From Pseudomonadota bacterium (lineage in GTDB: Bacteria; Pseudomonadota; Gammaproteobacteria; CALCKW01): a DNA stretch of 59,870 nucleotides. Positions within the stretch are counted from its first letter, which is position 1. Each line of letters starts with the position of its first letter. The stretch covers positions 1-59,870 of the forward strand of contig JBCCUP010000025.1 in NCBI GenBank assembly GCA_039196715.1, given 5' to 3'. Below the pieces are notes generated by a model. The model was not told the DNA's origin, searched no databases, and worked only from the letters and a program-made list of their open reading frames with translations. Position numbers and translations under genes: made by a program. Below are positions 17,895-26,071 of this stretch, in pieces.

Positions 17895-18839
17895 GTGTCA
17901 CAGTGCAACACGGTGAACGCAGACGCCGGCAACACGGTAGCTGGAATCGGTCTGCTGATCCTTGGCTTGTTCGTGTTTTCCGTTCAAGACGTGATCATGA
18001 AATTTTTCAGCGATCGCATGGCCGTCCAGGAAGTCATCTTTGCACGCGGTGTCGTCAGCCTCTGTTTGGTTGGCATTGCGCTCTACAGCACGCAAGGGGC
18101 CAAGGGTTTCTCAACCAAACGACCGGCGCTGAACTGTCTGCGCGGGCTCTGCTCGTTTGTCTGTTTTTCCACGTTTTCGATGGCGCTGGCGGTGTTGCCC
18201 TTGGCTGATGCCATGCCGCTGTACTACACGGCCCCGCTTTTCGTCGTCATCTTCGCGGGACCGTTTCTCGGGGAAAGAGTCGGGTTACCCGTGTGGGCGG
18301 CTATCGTCGTGTTTCTGGTCGCCAGACCGAATGCCGGTAGGGTCGAGCCGGCAATGCTTCTGGCAATCGTGTCCGCGATCGCCTACAGCGCTCAGATTCT
18401 CCTCACGAGCCGCCTTGGTTCCTCCGAGAGCGCCTTGGGCATGACCTTTTACCTGACGCTGATGTTCGTGTTGCTCAGCGGCGTGACTGGCGTGGTTTTC
18501 GGATCGGGTTGGATGGACCAATTTGCTCATCCAAGTGCGACCTATCTCTTTCGCGCCTGGAATATGCCCAGCCTGTTTCAAACAGCTCTCTTTCTCGCGC
18601 TCGGATTGACAGGCACAGTCGGTTTTTACTGCATCAGCCAGGCTTATCGCCTGGCCAAGGCAAACGAGATGGCACCCTTCGAGTACAGCTCCCTCCCGTT
18701 TGCCGTGCTGTGGGGATGGCTGTTTTGGGGCGCACTGCCCGCCGTGACGACGGTGCTCGGCAGTGTGTTGATCGTCGCCGGAGGGCTCTTCATCGTGTAC
18801 TCGAAACTCGGATTCTCACACCCGCGGCGCCGCCGTTGA
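17895..18839 (+). CDS. EamA/DMT-family transporter
   Basis: A 314-residue ten-helix permease of the drug/metabolite superfamily with two EamA repeats. Visible family features: IGLLILGLFVFSVQDVIMKF at the start, FARGVVSLCLVGIAL, LPLADAMPLYYTAPLFVVIF, and in the second half GFYCISQAYRLAKANEMAPFEY. Starts with GTG at 17895, with GAGGAG upstream. It is the last gene before the phosphopantetheinyl transferase; it might export the peptide made by the neighbouring cluster, but it may equally be unrelated. Confidence 0.85.
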   Translation: MSQCNTVNADAGNTVAGIGLLILGLFVFSVQDVIMKFFSDRMAVQEVIFARGVVSLCLVGIALYSTQGAKGFSTKRPALNCLRGLCSFVCFSTFSMALAVLPLADAMPLYYTAPLFVVIFAGPFLGERVGLPVWAAIVVFLVARPNAGRVEPAMLLAIVSAIAYSAQILLTSRLGSSESALGMTFYLTLMFVLLSGVTGVVFGSGWMDQFAHPSATYLFRAWNMPSLFQTALFLALGLTGTVGFYCISQAYRLAKANEMAPFEYSSLPFAVLWGWLFWGALPAVTTVLGSVLIVAGGLFIVYSKLGFSHPRRRR

Positions 18840-19009
18840 ACCCGCGCTCGTTCGGCGAGCCGACAGCATCGAATGCTCGCTCGTGCACATGAATCGGTGG
18901 ACAGGCGTGTGGCGTGACCGGCAACCCGAGGCAGAGACCAGCGGCATGAGCGCAGGCCACTACACTTGGACCACGAGGTCGTGTGTGATGCACGGCGCAG
19001 GTCTGAGCC

Positions 19010-19822
19010 ATGACAGAATCACGTTCACCGTTGCCCACAGCCACGCCGAGCACACTGACCACCGACATCATGGCGCGGTCAAGCGGGTTCCTGGTCGACC
19101 TGCGGTTTCGAGAATGGACATCGGGTGCATCACTGTTGCTTGAAGGCCGGTACGACGTCTCACGTTTTCACGATGCGCTGTTCGCGTGTTTGGAGATCGA
19201 CCTGCCAGAGCCCATCGTGGCCAGCGTGACCAGCCGACGCGCGGAGTTCCTGGCGGGCAGGGCTCTGGCCCGGACCGCGATGCGCCTCGCCGGCGTCTGC
19301 GCCGGCCCAACTCAGGGACAGGTGCCGATCGCCGCTGACCGCTCACCCGTCTGGCCGCCGGGCGTCAATGGCGCCATCAGCCACTCACACGGTCGGTGTG
19401 TGGTTGCCGTGTCGACCAACCCACACACGTATGTCGGTGTCGACACGGAGCGGTTGGCGCACGACGACGCGCTGGACGCCATCGTGAAACACGCCCTGGT
19501 GCCTGAGGAGCGCAAACAGATGGACCGCAACGCCGCGTATTCGGCGTCCCAATGGGCCACCCTGGTGTTCTCGGCAAAGGAGACGCTCTACAAACTGCTC
19601 TACCCGACGGTCCGGCAGTTCTTCGGCTTCGATGCAGCGTGTGTCACTGGCAGTGTGGACGGAGGTGAACTGTCGCTGCGTCTGCTGTGCGACCTCCCGG
19701 GCGGCCATGCGTGCGGCAGCCCGTTTACGGTGTCCTTCGAGCTGGATGCGGAGCACGTGACCACCTGGGCAGCGGCTGGTCTGGCGCCGACACCTCGGCA
19801 GGGCGGGCAAGCGGAGCGCTAG
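19010..19822 (+). CDS. 4'-phosphopantetheinyl transferase (Sfp/EntD type)
   Basis: Installs the phosphopantetheine arm on carrier proteins. The 270-residue protein has all hallmark motifs: NGAISHSHGRCVVAV, VGVDTERLAHDD (Mg-binding Asp and Glu) and FSAKETLYKLLYPTVRQFFG (the KExxxK motif). Upstream RAEFLAGRALARTAMRL is typical of EntD/Sfp N-domains. It is convergent with the end of the leftward NRPS operon, 113 bases away, and would activate the four carrier domains encoded at 22.8, 27.5, 35.8 and 37.5 kb. Confidence 0.9.
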   Translation: MTESRSPLPTATPSTLTTDIMARSSGFLVDLRFREWTSGASLLLEGRYDVSRFHDALFACLEIDLPEPIVASVTSRRAEFLAGRALARTAMRLAGVCAGPTQGQVPIAADRSPVWPPGVNGAISHSHGRCVVAVSTNPHTYVGVDTERLAHDDALDAIVKHALVPEERKQMDRNAAYSASQWATLVFSAKETLYKLLYPTVRQFFGFDAACVTGSVDGGELSLRLLCDLPGGHACGSPFTVSFELDAEHVTTWAAAGLAPTPRQGGQAER

Positions 19823-19934
19823 GCACGCGAAACTGCAAGCGCCCCAGTCGTTTTCATGTCACTCGACACGTCACACGGCGACCGCCACGGCGCTCGGCCG
19901 CGATCGGGGACTTTTCACCGTAACCGCGCGCCGG

Positions 19935-21272
19935 CTAGGTCGCCGGAATGGCCATCTGCTGCAACGACTGAAGCGTCGCGTCGGGCTCTTCTGCAATGGC
20001 CTCGAACAGCTGTTCGAGCTGGTTCAGCAGGTCTGCCAAACGCCCTTGATCGTAGTGTTGCCCGGTCCCCAGCAGGATCAATTCGAGGGTGGCGCCCGGC
20101 ACCGCGAGGAGGGCCAGTGGGTAGTGGCTCTGCTCGTTGAAACGGGTTTCCGTTTGCTCGAACCCCACCGACACACGCGGTGCCTGGGGGTAGTTCTCGA
20201 ACACCACGATACTCTCGAAGAGTGGCACACCCCGCGGTACGTCGCTGCACCGTTGAATCGTACTGAGCGGCGTGAGGTGGTGGTCGTTCAACGCGAGAAA
20301 GCGCCGCTGAAGGGCCTGAAGCCAGGGCACGAGGGTTTCTTGAGGGGGCACCGTGGTCTGCACGGGCAGGGTGTTGATAAGCGGGCCGACAATGCGTTCG
20401 ACGCCCGGGATGCCAGCCTGTCGGCCTGACAACACCGAGCCGTGCACCACCCGGTCTTCGCCGCTGTGTGCGCTCAGCAGCATCGCCCAGGCGGCCTGGA
20501 CGACCGTGTTGACGGTGACCTGGGCGTAGCGTGCCAGTGCCGTGAGCCGTGCCGTGCGGTCCTCCGGCAACGCGTGCGTGACCTGCACACCCTCGGTGCC
20601 AACCGTGCCGTCGTGACCCTGAGGTTGCGCCAGAGGCAGCGGTGTCGGCGTTGTGAACCCGGTCAGTTCGGCACGCCAGAACGGCTCTGCAGCCTGCAGG
20701 TCCTGGTGTTGCAACCAGGCGATGTAGTCTCGGTAGGGCCGGGCCGGCTCGAGCTCGACCGGCTGCGCAGTTTGCAAGGCGTGGTACTGCCGAAGCACGT
20801 CCTCCCAGAGGATCGGCAACGACCACCCGTCGCACACCATGTGGTGCACGCTCAGCACCAGCTGAAACGCCGTGTCGTCGCGTGTGATCAGTGCAACGCG
20901 CAGGAGCGGTGCACGGCTGAGATCAAAGCCGCGTTGGCGATCCTCCGACAGGTAATCGGCGAGGAAGGCAGCCTGCTCCTCGTGCGTGAAACCACGCCAG
21001 TCCGCGGTGTCCCAGGGGAGTGCAACCGTCGAGCGCACCACCTGCAGCGGCTCGTCCAGGCCTTCCCACAACACCGCCGTGCGCAACACCGGGTGACGCT
21101 GAACGGTGTTTTCGATGGCCGTCCGCAGATGGTCTTGGTCCAGCTGCCCGCGCAGTTGGCAGGTGTACTGCACGACGTATACACCGTCGTTCTCTGACGC
21201 CAGCGCGTGAAAGAGCAAACCCGACTGAAGCGGTGACAGCGGGTAGATGTCGGCTACGTTGTCCAGCGTCAT
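19935..21272 (-). CDS. Stand-alone NRPS condensation domain
   Basis: A single condensation domain of 445 residues with no adenylation or carrier domain. The start VADIYPLSPLQSGLLFH resembles DCL domains that follow epimerases, and the active site is intact: LSVHHMVCDGWSLPILWEDV (HHxxxDG, about residue 142). Later motifs VGPLINTLPVQTTV and VPLFESIVVFENYP are normal. Its ATG overlaps the stop of the C-A-PCP-E gene (ATGA), so it is made with it and presumably accepts its D-aminoacyl or peptidyl donor. The acceptor carrier must be on another protein, for example the PCP of the C-PCP-TE protein or the free PCP. Confidence 0.88.
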   Translation of the reverse strand: MTLDNVADIYPLSPLQSGLLFHALASENDGVYVVQYTCQLRGQLDQDHLRTAIENTVQRHPVLRTAVLWEGLDEPLQVVRSTVALPWDTADWRGFTHEEQAAFLADYLSEDRQRGFDLSRAPLLRVALITRDDTAFQLVLSVHHMVCDGWSLPILWEDVLRQYHALQTAQPVELEPARPYRDYIAWLQHQDLQAAEPFWRAELTGFTTPTPLPLAQPQGHDGTVGTEGVQVTHALPEDRTARLTALARYAQVTVNTVVQAAWAMLLSAHSGEDRVVHGSVLSGRQAGIPGVERIVGPLINTLPVQTTVPPQETLVPWLQALQRRFLALNDHHLTPLSTIQRCSDVPRGVPLFESIVVFENYPQAPRVSVGFEQTETRFNEQSHYPLALLAVPGATLELILLGTGQHYDQGRLADLLNQLEQLFEAIAEEPDATLQSLQQMAIPAT

Positions 21273-24200
21273 GTCGACGCGCCGCCTGCCTTGTCCGCGC
21301 TGCTCAGGAGCGACCTCAGCTTTTTGAAAGACTGATCGTCGAGTTGCACCAACTCGAAGTCGGTGGCGGTTTTGCCACCGACATCGGCTTCGCTGCAGTG
21401 CACGATGAGGTCGCGGAGTGCGTGTGCAAAGGCATCCGCCAGGCGCTGCACGTCGCCGATGAGCTCAGTCGGGCTGCGGAAGCGGATCTCCAGCTGGTTG
21501 TCGACCACGATCCCGCTCACGTCAATCGGATGTGCCAGGGTCTGCGACGGGTGCCGTGACAACCCCAACGCCTGGTCAAACCGAAAGCGGGACTCGCCTG
21601 GCAGCAGCCGATCCAGGTCGCCGAGGTAGTTGAACAACAGGGGTGCTGCGGTGTCCGGGTTCGGCATCGATTCGGGGTCACGGCGCTGCAGGATGCCGTA
21701 GCCGATGCCGTTACGAGGCACGCGTCGCAGCGTGTCCTTGATCTGTCCGATGGTCGCCCCGGGCCCGTCGTCGGTCGGCACGCTGAGTGTCACCGGGAAG
21801 AGGCTCGTGAACCAGCCGACAGACCTGAGCAGACTCAAGCCCGGCACCAGGCCCTCTTCCCGCCCGTGACCCTCGAGGTCGACGCGCAGTGTGGTCTGCC
21901 CGGTGACGTCACGCCAGGCCTGCGCCAGCGCCGTCAGCAGGATGTCCGGCGTTTTCGTGTGGTACGCCTGCGGCACCGTGTGCAGCAGCGTTTCGGTCTC
22001 CGTTGCGGTCAAGGTGACATCCACATGCTCGAGCTGCGCGACGGTGTAGGGGTGTTGCCGGGCGGAGGCGAGAAAGGCCGGCAGGGCCGGTACGACGTCA
22101 GCCGACGATTCACGCCAGTACGCACGCTCAGCCGCCGGGATGTCGGCGTGCCGCATGCCTTCCGACCACGCCTTGAACGAGGCCGTCTTCGGTGGCAGCG
22201 AAGGCGCACGGCCGGCCCGCGCCGCACGGTACAGTGTGTCGAGGTCCTCGAGCAGGATGAGCCACGAGACGCCGTCCACGACGAGGTGGTGCACGACGAG
22301 GGCGAGACGAACGGCATCGGTCTCGTCTCCGGTGAACGCAACCGCCCGCACGAGCTCGCCGGTGGCGAGATCCAGCTCGCTCTGCACTGACGCCGTGGTC
22401 GACTCGACGATGCGTTGCCGATCCTCTTCGCGGTGACCTGACACGTCCACCCGCGTGATGGCAACCGGCCGGGGGGCATCGCGGTACGCCTGTCGCCACC
22501 CGGCGTCGGTCTGCTCATAGTGCAGTCGGAACGCATCGTGGTGGGCCAGCAGTGTACCCAACGCCGCCTCGAGTGTGTCGATGCAGGTGTCAGCTGGCAT
22601 CCGCAGCACGCACCACTGGTTGTAGTGATCAGCCTGACCAGGGTGTTGAGTCAGGAACCGGTGTTGTATCGGTGACAGCGGGACGGCCCCTTCCGCGGTG
22701 TCCTCGGCCGTGGCGCGGGGAGCCGTTGGCTGCACCACGGCCGCGAGATCGTCCAGCGTGGGCGTCTGGAACACCTGGTTCGGTGTCATCTCGAACCCCT
22801 GTTCAGCCAGACGGGCTGCGATCTGGATGGCCATGATCGAGTCGCCACCGAGGTCGAAAAAGTTATCCTGCAGTCCGATGGGCTCGACACGAAGCACCGA
22901 TTGCCAGATCGACACCAGCGTGCGTTGCAGTGACGTGGTGGGTGCTTCAAAGTCGGGTTCAGCCTCGGGCCGAATTTCATCCGCTTCGGTTTCGGCCAGC
23001 GCCTTGCGGTCGATCTTTCCATTCGGTGTCAGCGGCAAGCGATCGAGTTGCACGAAGTGGGTGGGAATCATGTAGTCCGGCAAGTGCCGCCGCAGGTGAT
23101 TCCGCAGCTCCTTGAAGGCCAGCGGCCGATCGGCGACCACGTAACCCCACAGTGCCGCGCGGTCCGTGTGCGCATGGCGCAGCGTGACAGCCGCGTCGGT
23201 GACTGTCTTGGCATAAGCGCTGAACGGGGCACGGTAGCGGAGCAGCTGGAACTCCACCTCCTGAAGCTCGATGCGGTAGCCCCTGAGCTTGACCTGGTGA
23301 TTTCGTCGTCCAAGAAACACCACGTGCCCGTCGTCGCGGAACTGGGCCATGTCGCCCGTGCGGTATACCGTACGTTCGGATTCAAAGGGGTCGGGTATGA
23401 ACGCCGCCTCGGTCAGGTCCGGTCGTTGCCAGTAGCCATTGCCCACGCAATCACCGCCCAGACACAATTCGCCCGACACGCCAAGCGGCTGCAGTTGCCG
23501 CGCTTCGTTCACGATGTACAGGTGCTGGTCCGGCAAGGGTTTGCCGATTGGCAGGGTGTCGGTGCCGACGAGGTCGGATGCGGCAATGCGGTAGTAGGTG
23601 GATGCAACCGTGCACTCGGCGACACCGTAGATGTTGGTGATGTCAGGCGGCGTCGGCAGTGCGTTCAGAAACTGCGTGACAACGTCCCGTGGCAGTACAT
23701 CGCCCGCGATGATCAGGTGCTTGACCGGAAACCGCTCGGGGTCTTCGGCGACCACGGGCTGCAGCAGTTTCAGGTGGACTGGTGTGCCGTCCGTGACGTC
23801 GATGCGGTTTTGCGACAAGAAGCCGAAGAGTGCAGCGCCGTCGAAGCGGGTGTGGTCCGGCGCGGGGTAGAGCGTGTGTCCTTGCAACAGGGCACTGAAA
23901 ATCTGTTTCACCGAGATGTCGAAAATGACCGGAGCCACCCACGCGATGTTGAGCGGCTCCCGCGTGTCCATGTCGGCGAATATACTGGTGTGCAACCCGC
24001 CCATGAGGCTCATCACATTGCCGTGGTTGACCGTGACACCTTTGGGCTGTCCGGTGGAACCGGAGGTGTAGAGCACATAGGCGAGGTCGTTCGGCATCAC
24101 CCGGTGACGCGGTGCCGTGGTCGCGTGCCGGGCGATGGCGTCGTGTTCGACGTCGAGGTCGATCACGTCGGTCGAGCCGCGTGGCAGTCGATCCGACAGG

Positions 24201-25948
24201 GCGCCCACGGTGATGATCGCCGGCGCCTGGGCGTCGGCCAGAATGAACGCGGTGCGCTCTTTCGGGTAAGCCGGGTCGAACGGCAGGTAGGCGGCACCGG
24301 CCTTGAGGATGCCCAGGATCGCGACGACCTGGTCCACGGAACGCTCAAGGAAGACGCCGACGATCGAGCCGCCCGGAATGCCCCGTGTCATCAGATAGGA
24401 CGCGATCTGGTTGGATCGCAGGTCGAGGTCTCGGTAGCTGATGGATTGGTCCGCGTAGCACACGGCGAGCCGATTCGGGTGGGCGACAACCTGTGTCTGA
24501 AACTGCTCCACGATCGTGGGCTGCCACAGTGCCGAATCGGCGACGGTGTCGGCACGCGCGAACGCCGTCAGAAGCAGCGCTTTCTCGTCTGCGTCGACGA
24601 TCGGGATCGCGTCGATCGGTTGCTGCGGGTCGTCGAGCACACCCTCGAGCAGGTTGCAGAAGTGTGTCGGAATCCACCGGCGCTGGCGCTCGGAGAACAG
24701 ATCGCAGTTCAGGTCGAAGTCCAGCGAAAGCCTGCCTGTGTCATCGAGGTCATGCACCTCGAGACGGAGGTGGTGGTTCGCGTCGCCAAAGCCCGAGTGC
24801 ACCCAGGTCGTCGACGTCGGGTGCCCGTCGAAGGCCGAGAGCTCGGCGTTGATGTAATTCAAAAACACGTTCAGGTCGCGGTGCCGTGCGGCACTGACGA
24901 GACCGGGCTCGGCGTGTTTCAGCGCATTGGCCGTTTCCGAACGCACCTTCCGGTACAACGTCGCAAAGGTGTCGTCCGGGTCGATGTGGATGTCGAGCGG
25001 CAGGACGTCGATAAACACGCCAAGCGTGTCTCTGAAGTCCGGTGTGGTGCGGTTGTGGGTGGGTGTGCCGATCGAGAGGCCAGTCTGACCGCTGACGCGG
25101 TGCAGGTAGGCAAACAGGGCTGTTGCGAGCAGGTTGAACACCGTCGTGTGGGCCGACAGCCCCCGGTACAGCGGTTCACCCGCGCGCTGTTGCAAGCGCG
25201 CCATGGTCGTCAGGCTCAGCGTGCGCGACACGCGCTCGGTTCGGGCACCGGGCCGCGCGCTGCCGTCGGCGCCAAACGGCGCGTTGTAGAGGTTGACGCT
25301 GTGCGTTGGCTTGGCGTCCCAATACGCGGCACGGGGCGTCGTGTTGCCGCGCTCACGCAGTCGCCGCTCCTGGTCCGCGTACCGTTCGAAGGCGGGCCAC
25401 GCTGCGGGTTCCATCGGCTGTCCGCGCACCAGCTCGCCGTAGCCCTCCGAGACGCGTCGGTAGGCGAGCGTCATGGACCAGGCGTCGGCGATCAGGTGGT
25501 GTTGATTCAGGTACCAGATGTACGTCGAGGGACCCAGGCAGATCAAGGCTGAATCGAACAGCTTGGCGTGCAACTCGAAACGGCACTGGCTGGCGCGCTT
25601 CACCCACGCGTGCGCGGCGATCTCCGGCTGCGCTGCATCGCTGAGGTCGACAATCGGCAACGGAGCGCCCGTGCTCGGGCGTTGCCGGCGCTGCGGAATC
25701 CCGTCAACTTCGGTGAACACCGTGTTGAACGCATCGCTGCGATCAACGAGTGCGCTGAAAGCGCGCTGAAACGCGTCGTGGTCGAGTGCGGCTTCGATCC
25801 GAAAGCACAGCGTCATGTTGTACAGCGGTGTGTCCGCGTGAAGCTTCTGGCCGAGCCACAGCGTCAGTTGGGTGGCCGTCAGGTTCGACTGCTGCAAGAC
25901 CGCCTGAAACCGGCTATCGGACGATGTGAGGGTGTCGCTGTGTGTCAT
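21269..25948 (-). CDS. Nonribosomal peptide synthetase, C-A-PCP-E
   Basis: A 1559-residue single-module NRPS. C domain at about residues 15-440, with LTLWLGQKLHADTPLYNM and the active site YLNQHHLIADAWSM (about 150), i.e. HHxxxDA rather than HHxxxDG. A domain at about 470-985: YVLYTSGSTGQPKGV, IYGVAECTVAST, YRTGDMAQFRDDG, KLRGYRIELQEVE and LTPNGKIDRKAL. Carrier domain DNFFDLGGDSI with Ser about 1037. Epimerization domain at about 1080-1520: LVVHHLVVDGVSW, LEGHGREE, VGWFTSLFPV, GIGYGILQ, LLFNYLGDLD. The carrier motif LGGDSI is the form usual before epimerases. By eye the specificity pocket reads roughly D-I-K-D-I-A-I-V-A, which I cannot assign. It follows the previous NRPS gene by 123 bases. 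Confidence 0.92.
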   Translation of the reverse strand: MTHSDTLTSSDSRFQAVLQQSNLTATQLTLWLGQKLHADTPLYNMTLCFRIEAALDHDAFQRAFSALVDRSDAFNTVFTEVDGIPQRRQRPSTGAPLPIVDLSDAAQPEIAAHAWVKRASQCRFELHAKLFDSALICLGPSTYIWYLNQHHLIADAWSMTLAYRRVSEGYGELVRGQPMEPAAWPAFERYADQERRLRERGNTTPRAAYWDAKPTHSVNLYNAPFGADGSARPGARTERVSRTLSLTTMARLQQRAGEPLYRGLSAHTTVFNLLATALFAYLHRVSGQTGLSIGTPTHNRTTPDFRDTLGVFIDVLPLDIHIDPDDTFATLYRKVRSETANALKHAEPGLVSAARHRDLNVFLNYINAELSAFDGHPTSTTWVHSGFGDANHHLRLEVHDLDDTGRLSLDFDLNCDLFSERQRRWIPTHFCNLLEGVLDDPQQPIDAIPIVDADEKALLLTAFARADTVADSALWQPTIVEQFQTQVVAHPNRLAVCYADQSISYRDLDLRSNQIASYLMTRGIPGGSIVGVFLERSVDQVVAILGILKAGAAYLPFDPAYPKERTAFILADAQAPAIITVGALSDRLPRGSTDVIDLDVEHDAIARHATTAPRHRVMPNDLAYVLYTSGSTGQPKGVTVNHGNVMSLMGGLHTSIFADMDTREPLNIAWVAPVIFDISVKQIFSALLQGHTLYPAPDHTRFDGAALFGFLSQNRIDVTDGTPVHLKLLQPVVAEDPERFPVKHLIIAGDVLPRDVVTQFLNALPTPPDITNIYGVAECTVASTYYRIAASDLVGTDTLPIGKPLPDQHLYIVNEARQLQPLGVSGELCLGGDCVGNGYWQRPDLTEAAFIPDPFESERTVYRTGDMAQFRDDGHVVFLGRRNHQVKLRGYRIELQEVEFQLLRYRAPFSAYAKTVTDAAVTLRHAHTDRAALWGYVVADRPLAFKELRNHLRRHLPDYMIPTHFVQLDRLPLTPNGKIDRKALAETEADEIRPEAEPDFEAPTTSLQRTLVSIWQSVLRVEPIGLQDNFFDLGGDSIMAIQIAARLAEQGFEMTPNQVFQTPTLDDLAAVVQPTAPRATAEDTAEGAVPLSPIQHRFLTQHPGQADHYNQWCVLRMPADTCIDTLEAALGTLLAHHDAFRLHYEQTDAGWRQAYRDAPRPVAITRVDVSGHREEDRQRIVESTTASVQSELDLATGELVRAVAFTGDETDAVRLALVVHHLVVDGVSWLILLEDLDTLYRAARAGRAPSLPPKTASFKAWSEGMRHADIPAAERAYWRESSADVVPALPAFLASARQHPYTVAQLEHVDVTLTATETETLLHTVPQAYHTKTPDILLTALAQAWRDVTGQTTLRVDLEGHGREEGLVPGLSLLRSVGWFTSLFPVTLSVPTDDGPGATIGQIKDTLRRVPRNGIGYGILQRRDPESMPNPDTAAPLLFNYLGDLDRLLPGESRFRFDQALGLSRHPSQTLAHPIDVSGIVVDNQLEIRFRSPTELIGDVQRLADAFAHALRDLIVHCSEADVGGKTATDFELVQLDDQSFKKLRSLLSSADKAGGAST

Positions 25949-26071
25949 CGCTGGGGTCTCACACCGTCAGACAAGCGGGTGGCGCCGGGGCACACTGTCT
26001 GCCAGCGACTACGCGGGTGACGCCTGCGGTGCTGTTGGTGTGTTGGGCAGTCGGGCGCATCACGTCGGGTA

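Noticed and set aside
23048-25552. Long plus-strand open frame (834 codons) opposite the C-A-PCP-E gene
   Set aside because: It is antisense to an NRPS with all domain motifs in order; its translation is Arg/Val/His-rich and lacks any domain. High GC leaves the reverse frame open.
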